Shown here piece by piece: positions 1 to 14,200 of a DNA stretch of 64,000 nt. The number at the start of each line of letters is the position of its first letter. Position 1 is the stretch's first letter. The notes under the pieces were generated by a model that did no database searches, was not told where the DNA came from, and was given only the letters and a program-made list of their open reading frames with translations. Where the stretch lies: assembly GCF_015832195.1 (NCBI RefSeq), contig NC_052045.1:868001-932000 (forward strand). Reading direction: 5' to 3'. This DNA comes from Motacilla alba alba. Taxonomy: Eukaryota; Chordata; Aves; Passeriformes; Motacillidae. Made by a program: the position numbers and the translations under genes.

Positions 1-138
1 CCAGGCTGCTCCACTGCAGAGGCAGCTTTGCCTCTATCCTCCAGCAATTCTGCTCTCCCAGTTCCCAAATCCCCACCGGAGCAAACCAAGGGGGGACCCG
101 AGCTGGCTCAGGGCGCCCTGGGCGGGCAGGGGGCTCAC

Positions 139-258
139 CTTGGAGGAGACAATCCTGTTGTCACAGAACTTCTGCGCCACGTAGGCCTCGGTGTCGGGCA
201 CGGGCCGGTGCCCCACCAGCACGGTGCGCGTGCCCACGCGCTTCTCCTCGCCAGCACA
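139..258 (-). CDS. ATP11C: ATP11C coding exon 2 (P4-ATPase phospholipid flippase, N-terminal cytosolic segment)
   Basis: This 120-nt exon encodes exactly 40 codons in phase 0/0. It starts [12 protein letters not shown] and ends [10 protein letters not shown], nearly the residues that follow the first exon of human ATP11C and clearly closer to ATP11C than to ATP11A. The acceptor (ctgcag on the minus strand, 259-264) and donor (gtgagc, ending at 138) are both good. The family: class VI P4-ATPases that, with a CDC50-type subunit, move phosphatidylserine and phosphatidylethanolamine from the outer to the inner leaflet of the plasma membrane. This segment precedes the first membrane helix and carries no catalytic motif. 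The rest of the gene lies left of the window. Confidence 0.93.
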
Positions 259-3104
259 CTGCAGGGAGAAAGCACACTGCAGCACAGGGAGAAAGGCTGT
301 CAGCCCCCGAGAAGCCCAGAGCCTGTGCCCACAGCCTCCAGCCCCTCGGCGCGCCGCGCTGCCCGCCGGGAAAGAGGCACCCGGAGCTCCAAAATTCACC
401 TCGAGCCCCAGGGAAAGCACTGAGAGTGAAGGACACCGAGGTTATCCAGCAAACCCAGGGATGTGCTGAGCCTGGAACACAGCTCGGCCATCAGCTCAGG
501 AGCACAGCCCGCCCCACGCCCCAGCAGGACAGGTCACTGCACTGCTGCCCGGGCCAGGACAGCTGCTGCCTGCAGCTGCAGCCTGTGCCAGGTTATTCTT
601 CCTTCTTGAAGGAGAAGGTGTCTTTATCGAGCACTTCGAGGCATTAGGAACACAATTCAGCAGCTATACATCTCTTCCCAGCCCTGACCTGGAGAATCCT
701 TCAGCTCAGGGTTTATTCAGTGCATGGAGGATGAACTGCACCCTCCCTTACACTCACTCCTCTGCCCAACCCTCAAACCCATGCGAAATGTCTCAGCAGC
801 ACACTGGTACACACAGATCTAGTGCTCAGCTCACAACACCAAAAGGGTCTGCTTCTGCTATTTAAAAATCTCAGCTAAAATCACGAATGATGAGGCAGAC
901 AGCTTCACAGCACAAACTCCTCAAGATGACACACACGGTGCTGGGAAGCCAGCTGGGCTTGCTGGGGGTGTAATTTAAAGCAGAATGAGATGTCACAAGT
1001 GAATGTCAGCCTCACGTCACGGGGGCCTGATGACAGCCCCACTGCTCGGCAGCAGGATGAGGGAGCTGCAGCAGAAAAACCTCAGCAGGGAAGCAGGACT
1101 GCTCTGCAGGACAACACAGCCCCTGCACAGAGCCAGAGACACCTGGGAGCAGCAGCACAGGTGAGCCCAGCCACCCCTGGGGCAGTGACAGCACCCTGCA
1201 AACCACAGACAGACCCCCTGTCCAGAGGGGAGGATGCTAACGCAGGGCAAACAAAGCACCTGAATGCACCAAAAGCACCAGAGCTCCTCTATGTCAATGT
1301 AACTCTTCAACATTTCCAACCTGTTGGAACTTCTTTTAGAACCTTTCCCAACCTGTGAGGAAGCTGAGGCCAGGCAGGTCCCGGCAGCTGCCAGGGGCTG
1401 AGGCAGCACCCTGAGCTCTGTCTCCATCAGCCCCAGCTCTGGCCAGCCCAGCACACTCATGTTTCTCAGTGAACCAGGAAACTTTAATTTCAAAAACAAC
1501 AGAACTGTGCAGCAGTTTAAAAATCAGCTTTTTGCTGTTAAATGAAAGGGGGAACCTTTTTTCAAAGCGTCCTTGCCACAGATGCTCACAGCCAAGGGAG
1601 ACGACCTGGCCAGCACCAGGAAGCATTCTGTGATGCTGAACTTAAAACTACACAGTGAATTTAAAATGCCCACTAAGAGCGAGTGGGGGAAGAGGGGTGA
1701 GGGGGAAAGAGTGGCGTTAGCCCAGGGTAAGATTCCCTTAGGGTTCAGTTTTCAAATCTCAAAACATGAACAGGGAAGACATGGGTCACAGTCTCTGGTT
1801 CGAGGACACTAGCAGGCAGCAGGGCTGCTGAAACACCAGCAGACACTCCTCATACTCCACAGCCATACCAATCCTCAGCCCTACAGTCTGCTTGCTTTGA
1901 AACCCCACCAGAGCAGGAGTCAGAACTGCCAAATGCCTGTCCCTAGCCAGCTGCCCAGCACGGGCTCAGCCCCTGCAGATGGACACCCAGGAGTGCCCTG
2001 GATCCAGCTCAGCACCCCTCGTCCAAAGGGCTCGTCACAGGCAGCTGTGCAAACAAAACCCAGCTGGAGAAAAGGTGCTCTGAAGAAAACATGCTAAGAC
2101 AGAAGGCTTGGGAGTAACTGCTGCTGGGGGAAAGTGTCAAAACCAAAACCTTAAACAGTTAAAAACCAGGGGACCTGGAGCAGCAACAACTGAACGGATC
2201 CTGCTGCAGGAGGAGCAGGATCTGCCCAGAGGAAGGAGCAGCTCTTCCCTGCCTCTGCTTCCCACCCATGTCTGCACAGCTGTAATCAGAGAAGTGTTTT
2301 TACACCATGCCTATGCTTGGGAGGTGTGCTGACTGCTCTCACTACAGCCACGCTCACACCTCCGGTGGCTGATGCTCAGAGCAGGAGGCTCCTCATGCCC
2401 TACATGATGTCCCTGCACCTCCCCACAGCAGCAGCCACCAGCACCCCCAGCACTGACCACCTCCACCAGCTCCCAGACCGGGCAGGGCTGGCACACACTC
2501 CCAGCCAGGGAATGCCACCACGCTCCCAGGCACACCACCACCACGGCAGCAGCGAGCAGCACCTCTTCCAAACCACAAACCAGACCCAAAAAAGGCTCCC
2601 TGATGCATCTGCTGCATTACAGAGGTGCCAGCCACCGTGTGACCCACCTGTGCCCCAGGAGCAGGAGGCAGAGCCATCCATCCACGCCACAGCAGCAGCA
2701 GGCAGCTCAGACAGATGTCCCCAGGCTGGTCCCCACCGTGTCCCTGTGCAGGCTCTGGAGCCAGGCGTGCCTGGGAGCACCCCTGCAGCACAGGGAGGAA
2801 GCGACAGCTTCCCCTGCCCCTGGCACGGCGCTGGGAAGGAGCAGGGTCAGGCTCTGCCCCTCACACACACTGGCACGGAAACCACCGAGCTCTGCTCAAA
2901 GCACTGCTGGAAAGAGTCCACCAGGATCTCCTGACTATCCACGGAAAGCATGGTGCACGAGAAGCCTCAGAGCGGGGAGAACCCAAACCCAGCTGCGGTG
3001 TGCTGCTGGCCAAGCCACACCGAGTCAGCAGCAGCTCCTGGGGGGCCTTCACCCCCCAACGCCCTGCTGCTCACCTGCAGCATCACTGCACAGCGAGTGC
3101 CAGG

Positions 3105-3735
3105 CCAGGTAACAGCAGCTCTGTAACCCCACTGCATCCCAGCCCTCTCTGCACAGTGTAACCAGGCTGCCAGGTAACAGTGGCTCTGTACCCCCACTGC
3201 ATCCCAGCATGGTCTGACCAGGCTGCCACGCTCACAGTGGCTCTGTACCCCCACTGCATCCCAGCCCTGCTGCACAGTCTAACCAGGCTGCCATGCTAAC
3301 AACAGTGGCTCTGTAAGCCCACCACATCCCAGCCCTCCCAGCATGGTCTAACCAGGCTGCCACGCTCACAGTGGCTCTGTAACCCCACTGCATCCCAGCA
3401 CAGTCTAACCAGGCTGCCACGCTCACAGTGGCTCTGTAACCCCACTGCATCCCAGCACAGTCTGACCAGGCTGCCAGGTAACAGAGGCTCTGTAACCCCA
3501 CTGCATCCCAGCACAGTCCAACCAGGCTGCCACGCTAACAACAGTGGCTCTGTAAGCCCACCACATCCCAGCCCTCCCAGCATGGTCTAACCAGGCTGCC
3601 ACGCTCACAGAGGCTCTGTAACCCCACTGCATCCCAGCATGGTCTAACCAGGCTGCCACGCTAACAGAGGCTCTGTAACCCCACTGCATCCCAGCCCTGC
3701 TGCACGGTCCAACCAGGCTGCCACGCTCACAGCAT
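3105..3735. repeat. Minisatellite, about 57-65 bp unit, roughly 10 copies
   Basis: The unit reads approximately GTAACCCCACTGCATCCCAG, then CACAGTC or CCCTGCTGCACAGTC, then TAACCAGGCTGCCACGCTCA and CAGTGGCTCT. Copies differ by an 8-bp CCCTGCTG insertion, by CCCACCACATCC versus CCCACTGCATCC, and by small indels. Overlapping minus-strand frames rich in MQWGYRA come from the repeat and are not a gene. Confidence 0.92.
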
Positions 3736-6700
3736 TTCACTCCCCATCCCCTCCACAGCCCACGGTGTCACACCAGGGGCTGGAGGGCTCCACACCCCAT
3801 CCCTGCCCAGCCCCAGAAGGCCAGCACAGCCCAGGCTGCAGCAGGAGGTGCTGGCTGGGCTCAGGCACCCAAAGCTCTCCCTTGGAGGAGCCCAGCCTGG
3901 CCCTCGCTGGTCGCTAATAGATTGCTACGTCTTAATAACAGCTCTCAACACAGACTTAGAGGCAGATTTAGGGAATAACTGCCAGGCTTTTGGGAAAATT
4001 ATAAAATATGCAGATTAGCAGGGAGAGGATTTAGACGACTTTCTCTGACTGCCTTTCATGAAAAATTTTAATTCTGATGGCAAAAAAAAAAAAAAAGAAA
4101 ATATTACTTGGACGCAGTTCAAGCAGCTGCCTTGCTGCCTGGTGGGGCTCTGCACAGCCCACAGCTCACAGGGCTGGAGCAAGCTGGGCAGCCAAGAGCC
4201 AGAGTTTCTCCTGCTGCTTAGAGCCAAGCCTGCCAGAAGGATCATTCAAGAAAATAAACAACTGCATTCCCTTCCTAGGCACTGTCTCACCTCCCTGGGC
4301 CAGAGGTGTTTGAGCGAGAGAAGCAGAGACCAGCAGTGCCAGCCTGGGCACCGTGCGGGGACAGTGCCAGGGAAGCCACGCTGCACTGTCCCACCCAGCC
4401 TGGAGGATGTGGGGATGCAGCAGGTGAGCACAGAGCCACCTGCTGTACCCACCTGCTGTACCGTGTCCCTGCCACCCAGGAGAGCCCCCAGCAGCTGCAG
4501 ACATCACAGCAGCACCAGGGGGACACTGCGGGCACCAGGAACTGCGAGGAGGGAGGGAAGGAGGCATTCCTGAGCAGAGCCACCATCCTGTCTGCAGCCC
4601 CAAAGGTGTAGGTGTCTCCTGCAACACTTCCAGCTTCAGTTCAGAGCTCCTGTTCCACTGCCCTGGTGCCCAACCAAGCCCACCAGCGAGCCAACCCCTC
4701 AGCAGGGCACCCAACCAGACTGCTCCTGAAGGAGCTCAGCTGGCAGGCAGCCAGAGAGCCAGCCACCAACCACAGCAGGTGAAGGTGAGGCAGGCGAGGC
4801 TGCTGTGCCAGGAGCATCCCCCAGCTGGCAGCTGGCTGCCCTGCTGGCTTTGCCCGGGGCAGGTCCAGGTGCCCGGCTGCACCAGCATGGCACACGGGGC
4901 TGCAGCAGCACCCTGCTCTGCCAGGGAGACTCTCACACAGGAATGTGTGCTGGAAAATGCTTGGGTGCAACCCAGCCTCCCCACACTTGCACCTTCTATA
5001 AAGCCCACGTTCTGCCAGAAGCAGCATTCTGAAATCCAGGCACTAGGGGGGATAATGGCTACTTTCTCACTTTGCCCAAACTCAGACAGCCCAGCTGTGT
5101 GCCCATGGAAGGTCACCTGAGCCTTGGCATTCCACTATAAATCTTTCTTTGAGGACACAAGAACAGGTATGGTTTGAAGAGATCGGGCCAGGAGTAAAAA
5201 CACCCAAGGATGCACTTAATAACCCAACAAATTGATGACTTGGAGCTGTTGCAGCATTACATACAGATGGCACAATTACACTTGCAGCCCACAGCAGTCC
5301 CCAGATTGTCTGCTTGAGTTTGGGCAACTCTCCCTTGGGGTCCTTTCCCCTTCCCCATCTGTGCCCCCTCCACAGGAGCATCCCTCCCCAGCACAGCCTC
5401 CTGCCTGCCCGGGGAGAGGCCCCTGCTCAGCACCCTCCCCAGATTCTGGGAGTCCATCACAGCACCCAGGTGGCACTGGATAAAAGCTGCAAAGCTGGGT
5501 AAAAATTAGCAAGCCTGGGTAAAAAATTAATGGAGTTAGACTGAGTGCAACAGGAGAGGTGAACCTGTGCCCTGCAGCCACTGCTGACAGGAGCCACTTC
5601 AAGAGGACTATTTCTAGGGCAGCTGCAAACAGAGTGTTTAATTATATCCCCCATATGGAAAGCAAGTGTCTGTGCTATCTTCTGGCCCTGTTTCCAGAAA
5701 AAAACCCAGCAGCAGAAGTAAAACTAAAAAACCACCAGCATTTGATTTACTACAGCTCCAGAAAGCACCAAAACCAGAACTAACTAATAAAAAAACTTCT
5801 CCTTTCATGTTTGCTGAAGATAACTTTAGGCCACAACGTAAACACAAATAACTCATAGAAAACAGATCTAATAAAAACCACAGGCATTTAAAAAAATCAT
5901 CTGCTAAACCCACAGATTATACAGTACAAGTACAAAGCTCTAACATTTGAATGAAATCACAGCTTATATTAAATATATGCAAAAGAAAGATTAAATCACA
6001 TTACTAGGCTTCAATCTCATGAATAGTTTAAAGTCTAATTGCTCCTGTATTGTTCAATTTGTCATAAAAGTTGTAGAGAAGGCGACCTGATTTACAAAAA
6101 AAGCTTGCAAAAATAACAGCACCTCCCAAAACAGCCTGTTCTAGCTCCTGTTTCATTTAGCCTCAGAAGAACAAAGGAAAACACAGCCACAATTTTAAAA
6201 AGCCTCCATAAATTTACTGTAACCTCCCCGAAACATCAATCAGCCTCACTGCCCAGCCGCTATGCTTTTAATGGAGATTTCTTCCTGCCAATTTCCCTCT
6301 GACTCTTTGTCCTCAGTGATTTCTGTGAGGACACAAGTGATGCTTCGGGAACACCCTCAATAATTCAGCAGCTCAGCCTGTGCTTACCCACACCGAGCAC
6401 ATCTTGAGGCAGACGTCCTGATTTAGAGAGAGAGCTCCATGGATCAGGACCAAGCCCAGCAGGGCCCCCGTGCCTGCACGAGAGGGTCAATAACACACAC
6501 AGACCTTGGGAAAACAGCCACCCACCAGGGCATCTGCAATCCTCATAGGGCAAGGGCTGCAGGCACACACTGCCCGACCTCATTTCCCACTGGATGGGAC
6601 TCTGCTGTCACTCCCAAGCAGCGTGGGAAGGCTGGTACCCTGGGGAAACAGCAGGTTGAAATTTAAACCAGGATCATCCCTTCTCCGGTGCCGAGGCTGA

Positions 6701-8914
6701 AGCTCCCACTGACATTCCAGCCAGGGACAGAACACGACCACCAAGGAGTGACCAGTGGGTGAAGCCAGCTGCAGCCAAGGTGGGGGGCAGCAGGGGCAAC
6801 CACGAGAGCCCCCAGACCCAAAGAAAAGGCCAGAGCAGAAGAGGAGCCTGGGGAAAAGGGCCAGTACCCGGGGGTTTTCACAGCAGCCACACGTGATGGG
6901 GCTGAGCACGCAGCCCTGGTCCCTGGGGATGACACAGCAGCGCGTGCTGAGCTCCAGCACAGCTCCACAACCACAGCACAGCACCCTACAGCCAGCAGGA
7001 CTGCAGCCAGAGCCCACCCCATGTCCCCTCTGCCCCCAAGAGCTGCCGCCTCGCCCTGTGGCCTGAGAGGGAGATCACCTTCAGCAAGGACAGCAGAGCC
7101 CAACCAGGCTGCGATTCCTGGAAAAGCTGACTTAGCCAACAAAGCCACTGATAAAAACCAACAGAGACACGGCTGGGTGGAGAGAACGGGGGAAAAGGCG
7201 ACTTGAAACACTTCATAAGGGTGGAGAGAGGAAATACAGAAGTTTTTTTCCTACATAATAAATTTAAAGGAGAGCCCAGCCCTATCCTGGACTTGAGGAG
7301 TGACGCGGACAGGGGTGACAGCTGAAAAGAGCTTTTTTGGCACGGATTTTGTTTTTCCTTGTGGAGGCAGTGCCTCAAACCAGGCAGTACTGCATCTTCC
7401 CAGCAAGCATGCCACAATGGCTGCAAGCACAGCCTCTGCTCGGCAGCACTTTGCACAAAGCCAGCTCCCACGAGTGAAGCAGCAAGCCAAACGCAGAGGG
7501 ATCAGCTGGGGCAGTGTTACTGCAGGGCTGCTGCTGGGTGTAAAATCTGCTGCTCCTGCTCAAACACAACCACCGACCCTCGGAAGTTTTCAGCATCCCA
7601 ATTCTTCTTCTCCCTGCCCTGCTGGCAGCCAGGGTTATGAAACCATTGCTCATCTTGAAATACAGGCAGCAGGTCTTTATTTTTGGCAGTCCAAAAGAAA
7701 AGTCCGACCAGCATGCCGCCAGCATATAAAACTCAGGCTCATAGGAACACTTCAGGCTCCAGAACAGAAAAAGGACTTTGAATAAGAGCCAAATGTTTTG
7801 CAGAGGTCACAAAGCAAATACAACGAGGTCTTCCTGTCTTCAAAACTCTTCCGCCCTCCTCTCCCCGGCTCAAGCTGTGCACATATGTCTGTTCATCAGC
7901 AGCTATTTTAGCAGGGCAGCAAGCTCTCCAGAGCAGTGATTTGGCCTGGCAAAAATTGAAATAAGAGCAAAATGGAAAAAAACTCCCAGTTTGCAACTGT
8001 CAGTGCTTGCACCACCCAGCAGGGCTATAATTTGTTGGTTTTCCCGTTGTTTTCTGGTCCTCTGAAAGCCTGAGCTCTTCAGTTATGGAAACAAAAAACC
8101 CCTAAATACTATGTTATGTATCCCAGCTCGGCCAGACGTTACTCTAACCTCTGCCACCCACAAACATTTTGCCCCTTTTTAAGTTTTCCCAGCATTTCAG
8201 AGCCAGGCTGCCAGCTGACTGGCGAGAAGCCCATTTCCCAGAGCAGTTTCTTGCCTTTCCCCTGGGAAGCAAGCCTGCCTGGCTGAGCACACTGCAGGGC
8301 AGAGGCTGCAGGCTGCCCTGCCAGGATGTACCTCGGCCCAGAAACCAGGGCTGGCACCCAGGGCTGCCCAGAGCCATCCCCCAGGGAAGCTGTCCCGACT
8401 CCCAAACAGCCCCCAGCAGGGAGGGGAGGGCAGGTGCACCCTGCAGGGACTCCCCAAGTCCTGCCCCAGCATCCCGGGGTGCCTCAACCCCCACAGTGGT
8501 ACCCGAGGTCCCAGCACCTCCACGCTCCTCACTCACATGGGTTCAGATCAAGCTTTTCAACCCCCAAACCATGAAAACCATGGCTTTCTGCCCCTTGCTG
8601 TACTACAGACACGTTTCCACAGAAGCAGCAGGAGATAAAGGGGAAAAGAGGCAGAAATCACCTACTTCACCCCTTGCTCCACAGCCAAAATCAGCTCCAC
8701 GTGACCCAGACCACACTGGGAATATTTTCATCTCTGGGCACCACAGTGACCAACAGATTCACCCTCGGGGCTTGCAGGCACAGCCACAGCAGGACACTGG
8801 GTCAGTGAAATCCGCCCAGCCAGGACAGAAATCCTCACCATGCGGCCTAGAACTGTTTATCTACAGGAAATCCTTTGGCTCCTGTTCCGGCCGGGCTGGG
8901 GAAGGCAGAGGGGC

Positions 8915-9356
8915 AGAGCAGAGCTGCACACACAGCAGGGCAGAGCTGCACACACAGCAGGGCTGCAGGCACAGCAGAGCACAGCAGAGCAGAACAGAGC
9001 TGCACACACAGCAGGGCAGAGCTGGGCACTGCACAGGAGCCAGCAGAGCTGCACACACAGCAGGGCAGAGCTGGACACACAGCAGAGCTGCAGGCACAGG
9101 CTGGGGAAGGAAGGCAGCAGGGCAGAGCTGGGCACTGCCCAGCACAGCAGAGCTGCACACACAGCAGAGCTGCAGGCACAGCAGGGCACAGCAGAGCAGA
9201 ACAGAGCTGCACACACAGCAGGGCAGAGCTGGGCACTGCACAGGAGCCCGCAGAGCTGCACACACAGCAGGGCACAGCTGCACACACAGCAGTGCAGAAC
9301 TGGGCACAGCACAGCAGAGCTGGCACTGCACACACAGCAGAGCTGCAGGCACACGG
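8915..9356. repeat. AGAGCTGCACACACAGCAGG satellite with a 207-bp higher-order duplication
   Basis: The basic motif GCAGAGCTGCACACACAGCA recurs with variable GGGC and CACTGCACAGGAGCC inserts. A block of about 118 bp at 8964-9081 is repeated almost base for base at 9171-9288, so the array has a second, longer period of 207 bp. Long frames on both strands (HTQQGRA, SALLCVQL) result from the repeat. Confidence 0.9.
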
Positions 9357-11145
9357 AGCTGAGGTTCCACTGGCCCTCAGCCCTGCAGCCTGGGGGTTCC
9401 CCCTGGGGCACCCCAGCACCAGCAGAGCCCATACACGCTGGAGAGCATCCCTGGGCATGGCTCAGCCCTCTCCAGCCCATCAGTCTCTTCTCTTCCCCGG
9501 CCAGGCACCAAGACAAGGGCGTTCCTGCTCTCCCAGGCACCAGCACCAGCTCCCTCAACAAGGCTTCCTCCCTCTGCCTGACTGCTTCCCAGCCTGCACT
9601 CGCTGCTGTGGTATTGGCAAGTGGAAAGTCCCACTTCCATCCAGCCAACCGCCCCGGGAGACAGCACCCATGGAAATTCTGTGCTCCACAATATCAATTT
9701 GGCTGATACAGGACAACAGCCCTCGGGGCACTGCAGCTCGTTTTACTGCACTCCCTCCCTGAGCAAACAACACAAGAAAAGGTGAGCTGTAAGGAAGGAG
9801 GAAAAAACAAAAACAATAAAAGCCTTCCACAACTCAGACTGAACAAAACCGGCATGCAAAACGCCACCCAGAGCAAACAGGAAAAAAAAAATCATTAATC
9901 CTGCATTTCAAGGCTGGCTTTGCAGCCCCCTGAGTGCAGTCTGAGTCCCTACAGATAGCAGCTGCTTGGCTTTGCATGAATGCTGGGGAGGAATTACACA
10001 GAAATCATAATAAAAGATGGAAGGGCTGCTCACAAAAGTGGATTTTTCCTCCTGCATTTAATTTCCCGGCAGTGAGATTTATTTTTTTATTTTTTTCCCC
10101 TCTTAAGCCAATTGAGACTCCAGCAGCAGAGCACGGCGTCGCTGCAGTCAAGCAGTATTTAATTTGTATTACTGCTGAAGAGATCTTGGATGGCAGCACC
10201 AAAGAAGCGCTTCAAATCATCTGGCCTTGCCTGTTGCACATCTTACTCAGCTTTTCTAGGTCCTTTACAGCACAAGAGACAGAGGATCCCTCTGGCCTGC
10301 AAAGCAGTGCATTCGCCACAACACTGCACACAAACAACATGGACCAAGTGAGCAATGCCTCTGCTCCCCACTTCACAGCATCTTGTTAGGGGATACAGCA
10401 CTAAGACACGCCAGATGAAGAGATTCTGTGAAAACACACAGCAAAAAATGACCAAGCCCTCCATAAGCAAGGCTGGAGTCCTTTCACCTACAGATCCTGA
10501 AGATCAGCTGGAAACAAGAGCAAAAAGCCTGCAGCAAAGCATTACTCAGCAAAGGCCACAGTGGAGTTTAACAGGAATCTTGTTCAAGACAGGAAAGAGT
10601 AAAACAGCCAGCTAGAACAGCCTTGCAGGAGGAAAACAAAAAGCTCGCCACAAACAACGGGATGGTGCACTAAGCTCTCATTAAGGAGGGCAGGACACAC
10701 GTCTCTGAAGCTCTATCAATTAGGCTGCACGGCCAGAGGAGATGTGCTTTCAGACTAAATGGGCTTCAGCTGGAACTCCATCCCCAACAACAGCACTGAG
10801 GTTTAGGGAAAAACCACTGGAGTCAGCAGGAGGCAACAGGCTCCCAGAGGAGCAGGCAGAAGGGGGTGCACAGGGGGCTCACATTTTACAGAGTTTGGTT
10901 CTGATCAGCACCCGTGGCACTGAGCACCCCTGTGAGAGCAGGAAAACGATGGAGGGGAAGGGGAGCAAAACCTAGGACAGCTTTCCTGCCAGCAGGGAGC
11001 CTCAGCTCCTCTCCCCACTGTCCCAAGTGGGGCTCAGGACCCAAATGCATGTTGGACCATCAGGGTGGTGCCCTGTGCCAATCACTGCCCAGCAGCCCCC
11101 TGGGCTTTGGCCCAGCCTGAGAAAGAGCCCATAAGCAAAAATAAA

Positions 11146-11240
11146 TATATATATATTTAATGCATCCCTGTATATTGCTTAAATGCATATTTAATGTGCA
11201 TATATTGCACGCATGCATATTTAATGCACATGTATCTACT
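11146..11240. repeat. AT-rich imperfect repeat (AATGCATATTTAATG)
   Basis: A (TA)n run is followed by three or four diverged copies of a TTAATGCATATTTAATG-like unit, forming an isolated AT island in GC-rich intron. It is probably simple-sequence DNA. Confidence 0.65.
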
Positions 11241-14200
11241 GAAGTCATGCAGCCTCTGGGCAGAACTGGCTTTTCCTGACCCAGCAGCCTGCTGCTGACA
11301 GGGTGAGTGAGGGCAGCAAAGAGGAGACCTTTTAAAAGAGGGAAGTTTCAGTTTCCCCAGGCTACGAGTTGGTAAATGAAGCTTTAAAGCACTTTGCCAC
11401 TCACTGCCATCCCCTGCAGCACACGGGCAGCAGCAGCCTGGCCCTCCTCCCTCAGCAGGGCTAAGGCACTCCGTGGAACAGCTCCGTGCTCAAGTCTTGG
11501 AGTCAAGCTTATTGCAAAACAGCAAAACACTGACTGCCCGAGCCAAACGTCAGCCAGTTCAGGCAAACCCAGGGAACAAGGCACTGGGGGCACGTTGGAT
11601 GGCTGCAGGCAGCTCAGCAAAGTGCTGGTTACACCAGAGCAGCAGGGGCTGCCCCTGGTCCTGGAGCCAGCCTGTGGAACGGGCGCAGGGAGCCAAACTA
11701 CACAAGATTACTGCACAAACATTTCAATAATAACTCCAGAAACGGCTTACCATCATCAACGAGAGCAGCAGTGAACCTGTTACCTATCTGCTACGAGCAG
11801 ACTCGAGACTGGCACGGCGTCCCCAAGGGCAGGACAGGCTCTGGGCAGAGCCCGTGTCCCTGTGCCCTTCCTGCTGTGCCCAGGGCTGTGAGCTCCCAGG
11901 GGCAGCAGGGATCACTCAGCAGCCACAGCCTGGCTCCTGGGGCCAGCCCTGCCTGCACGGCCCCCACAAGTCACAGAAAGCTGCAAACCTGCAGGCAAAC
12001 AAGGGAAAACACTAAAAAAACCTACCACTGAACCTCAATATTGCTTGCTAATTGAAGAAGGAAAATAAATCTTGAATACTTGCAAGAGTGAGGGAGCTGC
12101 AGACGTGTGCCAGGCTCTCGTGGCTCGCACAGCATCACCGGGGGGCTCCAAGCCCAGGCCTGGACACAGGTGTGCTGGCTGGGAGGGCACAGGCAGGTGA
12201 AGCCCAGAACACCCAAAACCAGCCTGTCCTTCCCTGACCTCAGAAAGCACAGAAATAGCTCCAATATGAGCACTGAGAAGCAGGCTTCAGTCTAGATGCA
12301 GAGGTCAGGCATTTTCCAAGATAACCTCGGGATAGGCTGTCCTGGCACAGGGCACGAGCTGCTGCCCTGTCCCCGAGCAGGGGACACATTTGGGCAGAGA
12401 GCCACCCGTGACTGCCCAGGCCACGCAGGAAAACCTCCCCAGTGCCCTCCAGCCTCAGCACCCGCTCCCACACACAGCCAACACAGGAAACTCCCCAGGA
12501 AAATCCCCCGAGCAAACGCTTCCAGGGAAAGGCAGCTGGGGTAGCAGCACACTGGGTCACCCTGTGTCCAAGCTGCTTGGAGAACACCCCCTGCCCAGCA
12601 TCCTGCTGGAGACCCCCTTGCCCCTGCAGTGCCAGCTCCTCTGCAGGCACAGCTCAGTCAGAGATGTTCCCCACCTGGCCAGCCCAGCAGCTCCTGGCCA
12701 AGGCATTGGTTTAACTCTCCCAGGGAGCACAGTCCCACAGGGCAAGGAATCGGAATCACACATCCGGGACAAGAGACGCAAGCATGGTGCCATGGGAGGA
12801 AGATGCTCCTAGGGACCAAACCTGCACTGCTAAAAACACGATCACTGGCAGATAACTAATCTGGGGGTGAAGGTTCTGTCTGGCTTACAGCCACTGTGAA
12901 TGCTCTCCATCAGCTTTGCTTTCAACTAACACTTAAACATAAATCTCTCCACTGGAGACAGCTACAGCCAGAACACAGCAGTTTCAATCAGAAAGGAAAT
13001 GCATAAACCAAAGGCAGCAGGATGAAATTAAAGGCAAGGCTGAAAAGCTTGTTATTAATGAATGTCCTGTTTGCTTTTACAAATTCTGTTATTAAAAGCA
13101 AATTGCCATGTCTTCAGCTGCAGCTCCAGTCAGCTCAGCTCCCAACCTCTCCTGCACAGCCCAGACAATCACCATCACTCTCAGCAAAATACCAGCTGGG
13201 GACAGAAGTGGCATGGAGGGAAGAGGAAAATACAGCCAAGACTCGTTATTCTCCACAGAGAAGTTTCAGCATGCCACAGGTTTAATTAGAAGCATCATTA
13301 ATGTTTGACCGGTGCTTTCCAGCCCTCCCCAGAGCGACTGCCAACTTCCCAAACTTCAACTGAACACATGCAGCTGTTTATCCCAGCCAAGCTTTCTGTT
13401 TGATTTTTATTCCTTTTTAGCCAAATGGCTGAGCTATTTCTGGGACTAAGGCTACAGTTAGGAGACATCAAAGAGGAAATGGTGACAGGAATTTCATAAA
13501 CCCCTGTGTCCCCCAGAACTTGAGAAACCCCTGTGTCCCCATTTTCCAGGGAAGGAGCAGCAATAAGGGATTGCAGCCCTAAGCTTTTTGCAGTCCCAGC
13601 TTCCCTATTTGAGCCTCCCTTGACTTCTCTCTGTGGCCGCTGCAGGGGAACTGCCTGAGCACGTGGAATGCTGCTAGCACGCTGCACACATCCCACTAAA
13701 CAAACTTCCAGCAACTCTCATGAAAATTTCAAGTGGCTTCATTGAAATCCAAACTCCTCTGAAGTGTGGGATTTCTCCAAGCAGAACTGCCACCTGGTGT
13801 CACAGAGACAGCCCAGCCCTAACCTTTGCTGCCTGCAGGTTCTGGTCTCACCAGGGAAAGCAAAACACTCCTGCAGAAGCTGGCATCAGGCACCTGACAC
13901 GCAGCCTCACTCCCCAGGTGTTAGCATGCTGGACTGGGAGGAAAAGACAACTCCTACAGCTTCCAACTCCTAACTGTTACCATCTTTATTATCAGAATAG
14001 GAGCTGCAATCACACACTAATGTTTGGTTCACACTCTATGGGAAAAAAAAAACAAGTGTGAAAGAAAATCCCAATGTGCTCTGCGTGCAAAAATACATTT
14101 TATTACACACTTGCTGCAGATCCTAAAGATGGGAGTGTACATCAGCATCCTCCACACAGCCTTGGACACCTTCCACACCCCCAGCAGTCCTGAGCTGGGC

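Noticed and set aside
139..258. Assignment to ATP11A or ATP11B instead of ATP11C
   Set aside because: The residues [12 protein letters not shown] and [10 protein letters not shown] fit ATP11C; ATP11A has a different segment between the CAGEE and NRIVSSK motifs.
8169..9762. Plus-strand frames of 288-397 codons and minus-strand frames of 169-263 codons
   Set aside because: They are dominated by HTQQGRA/SALLCVQL repeats from the 8.9-9.35 kb satellite, within ATP11C intron 1.
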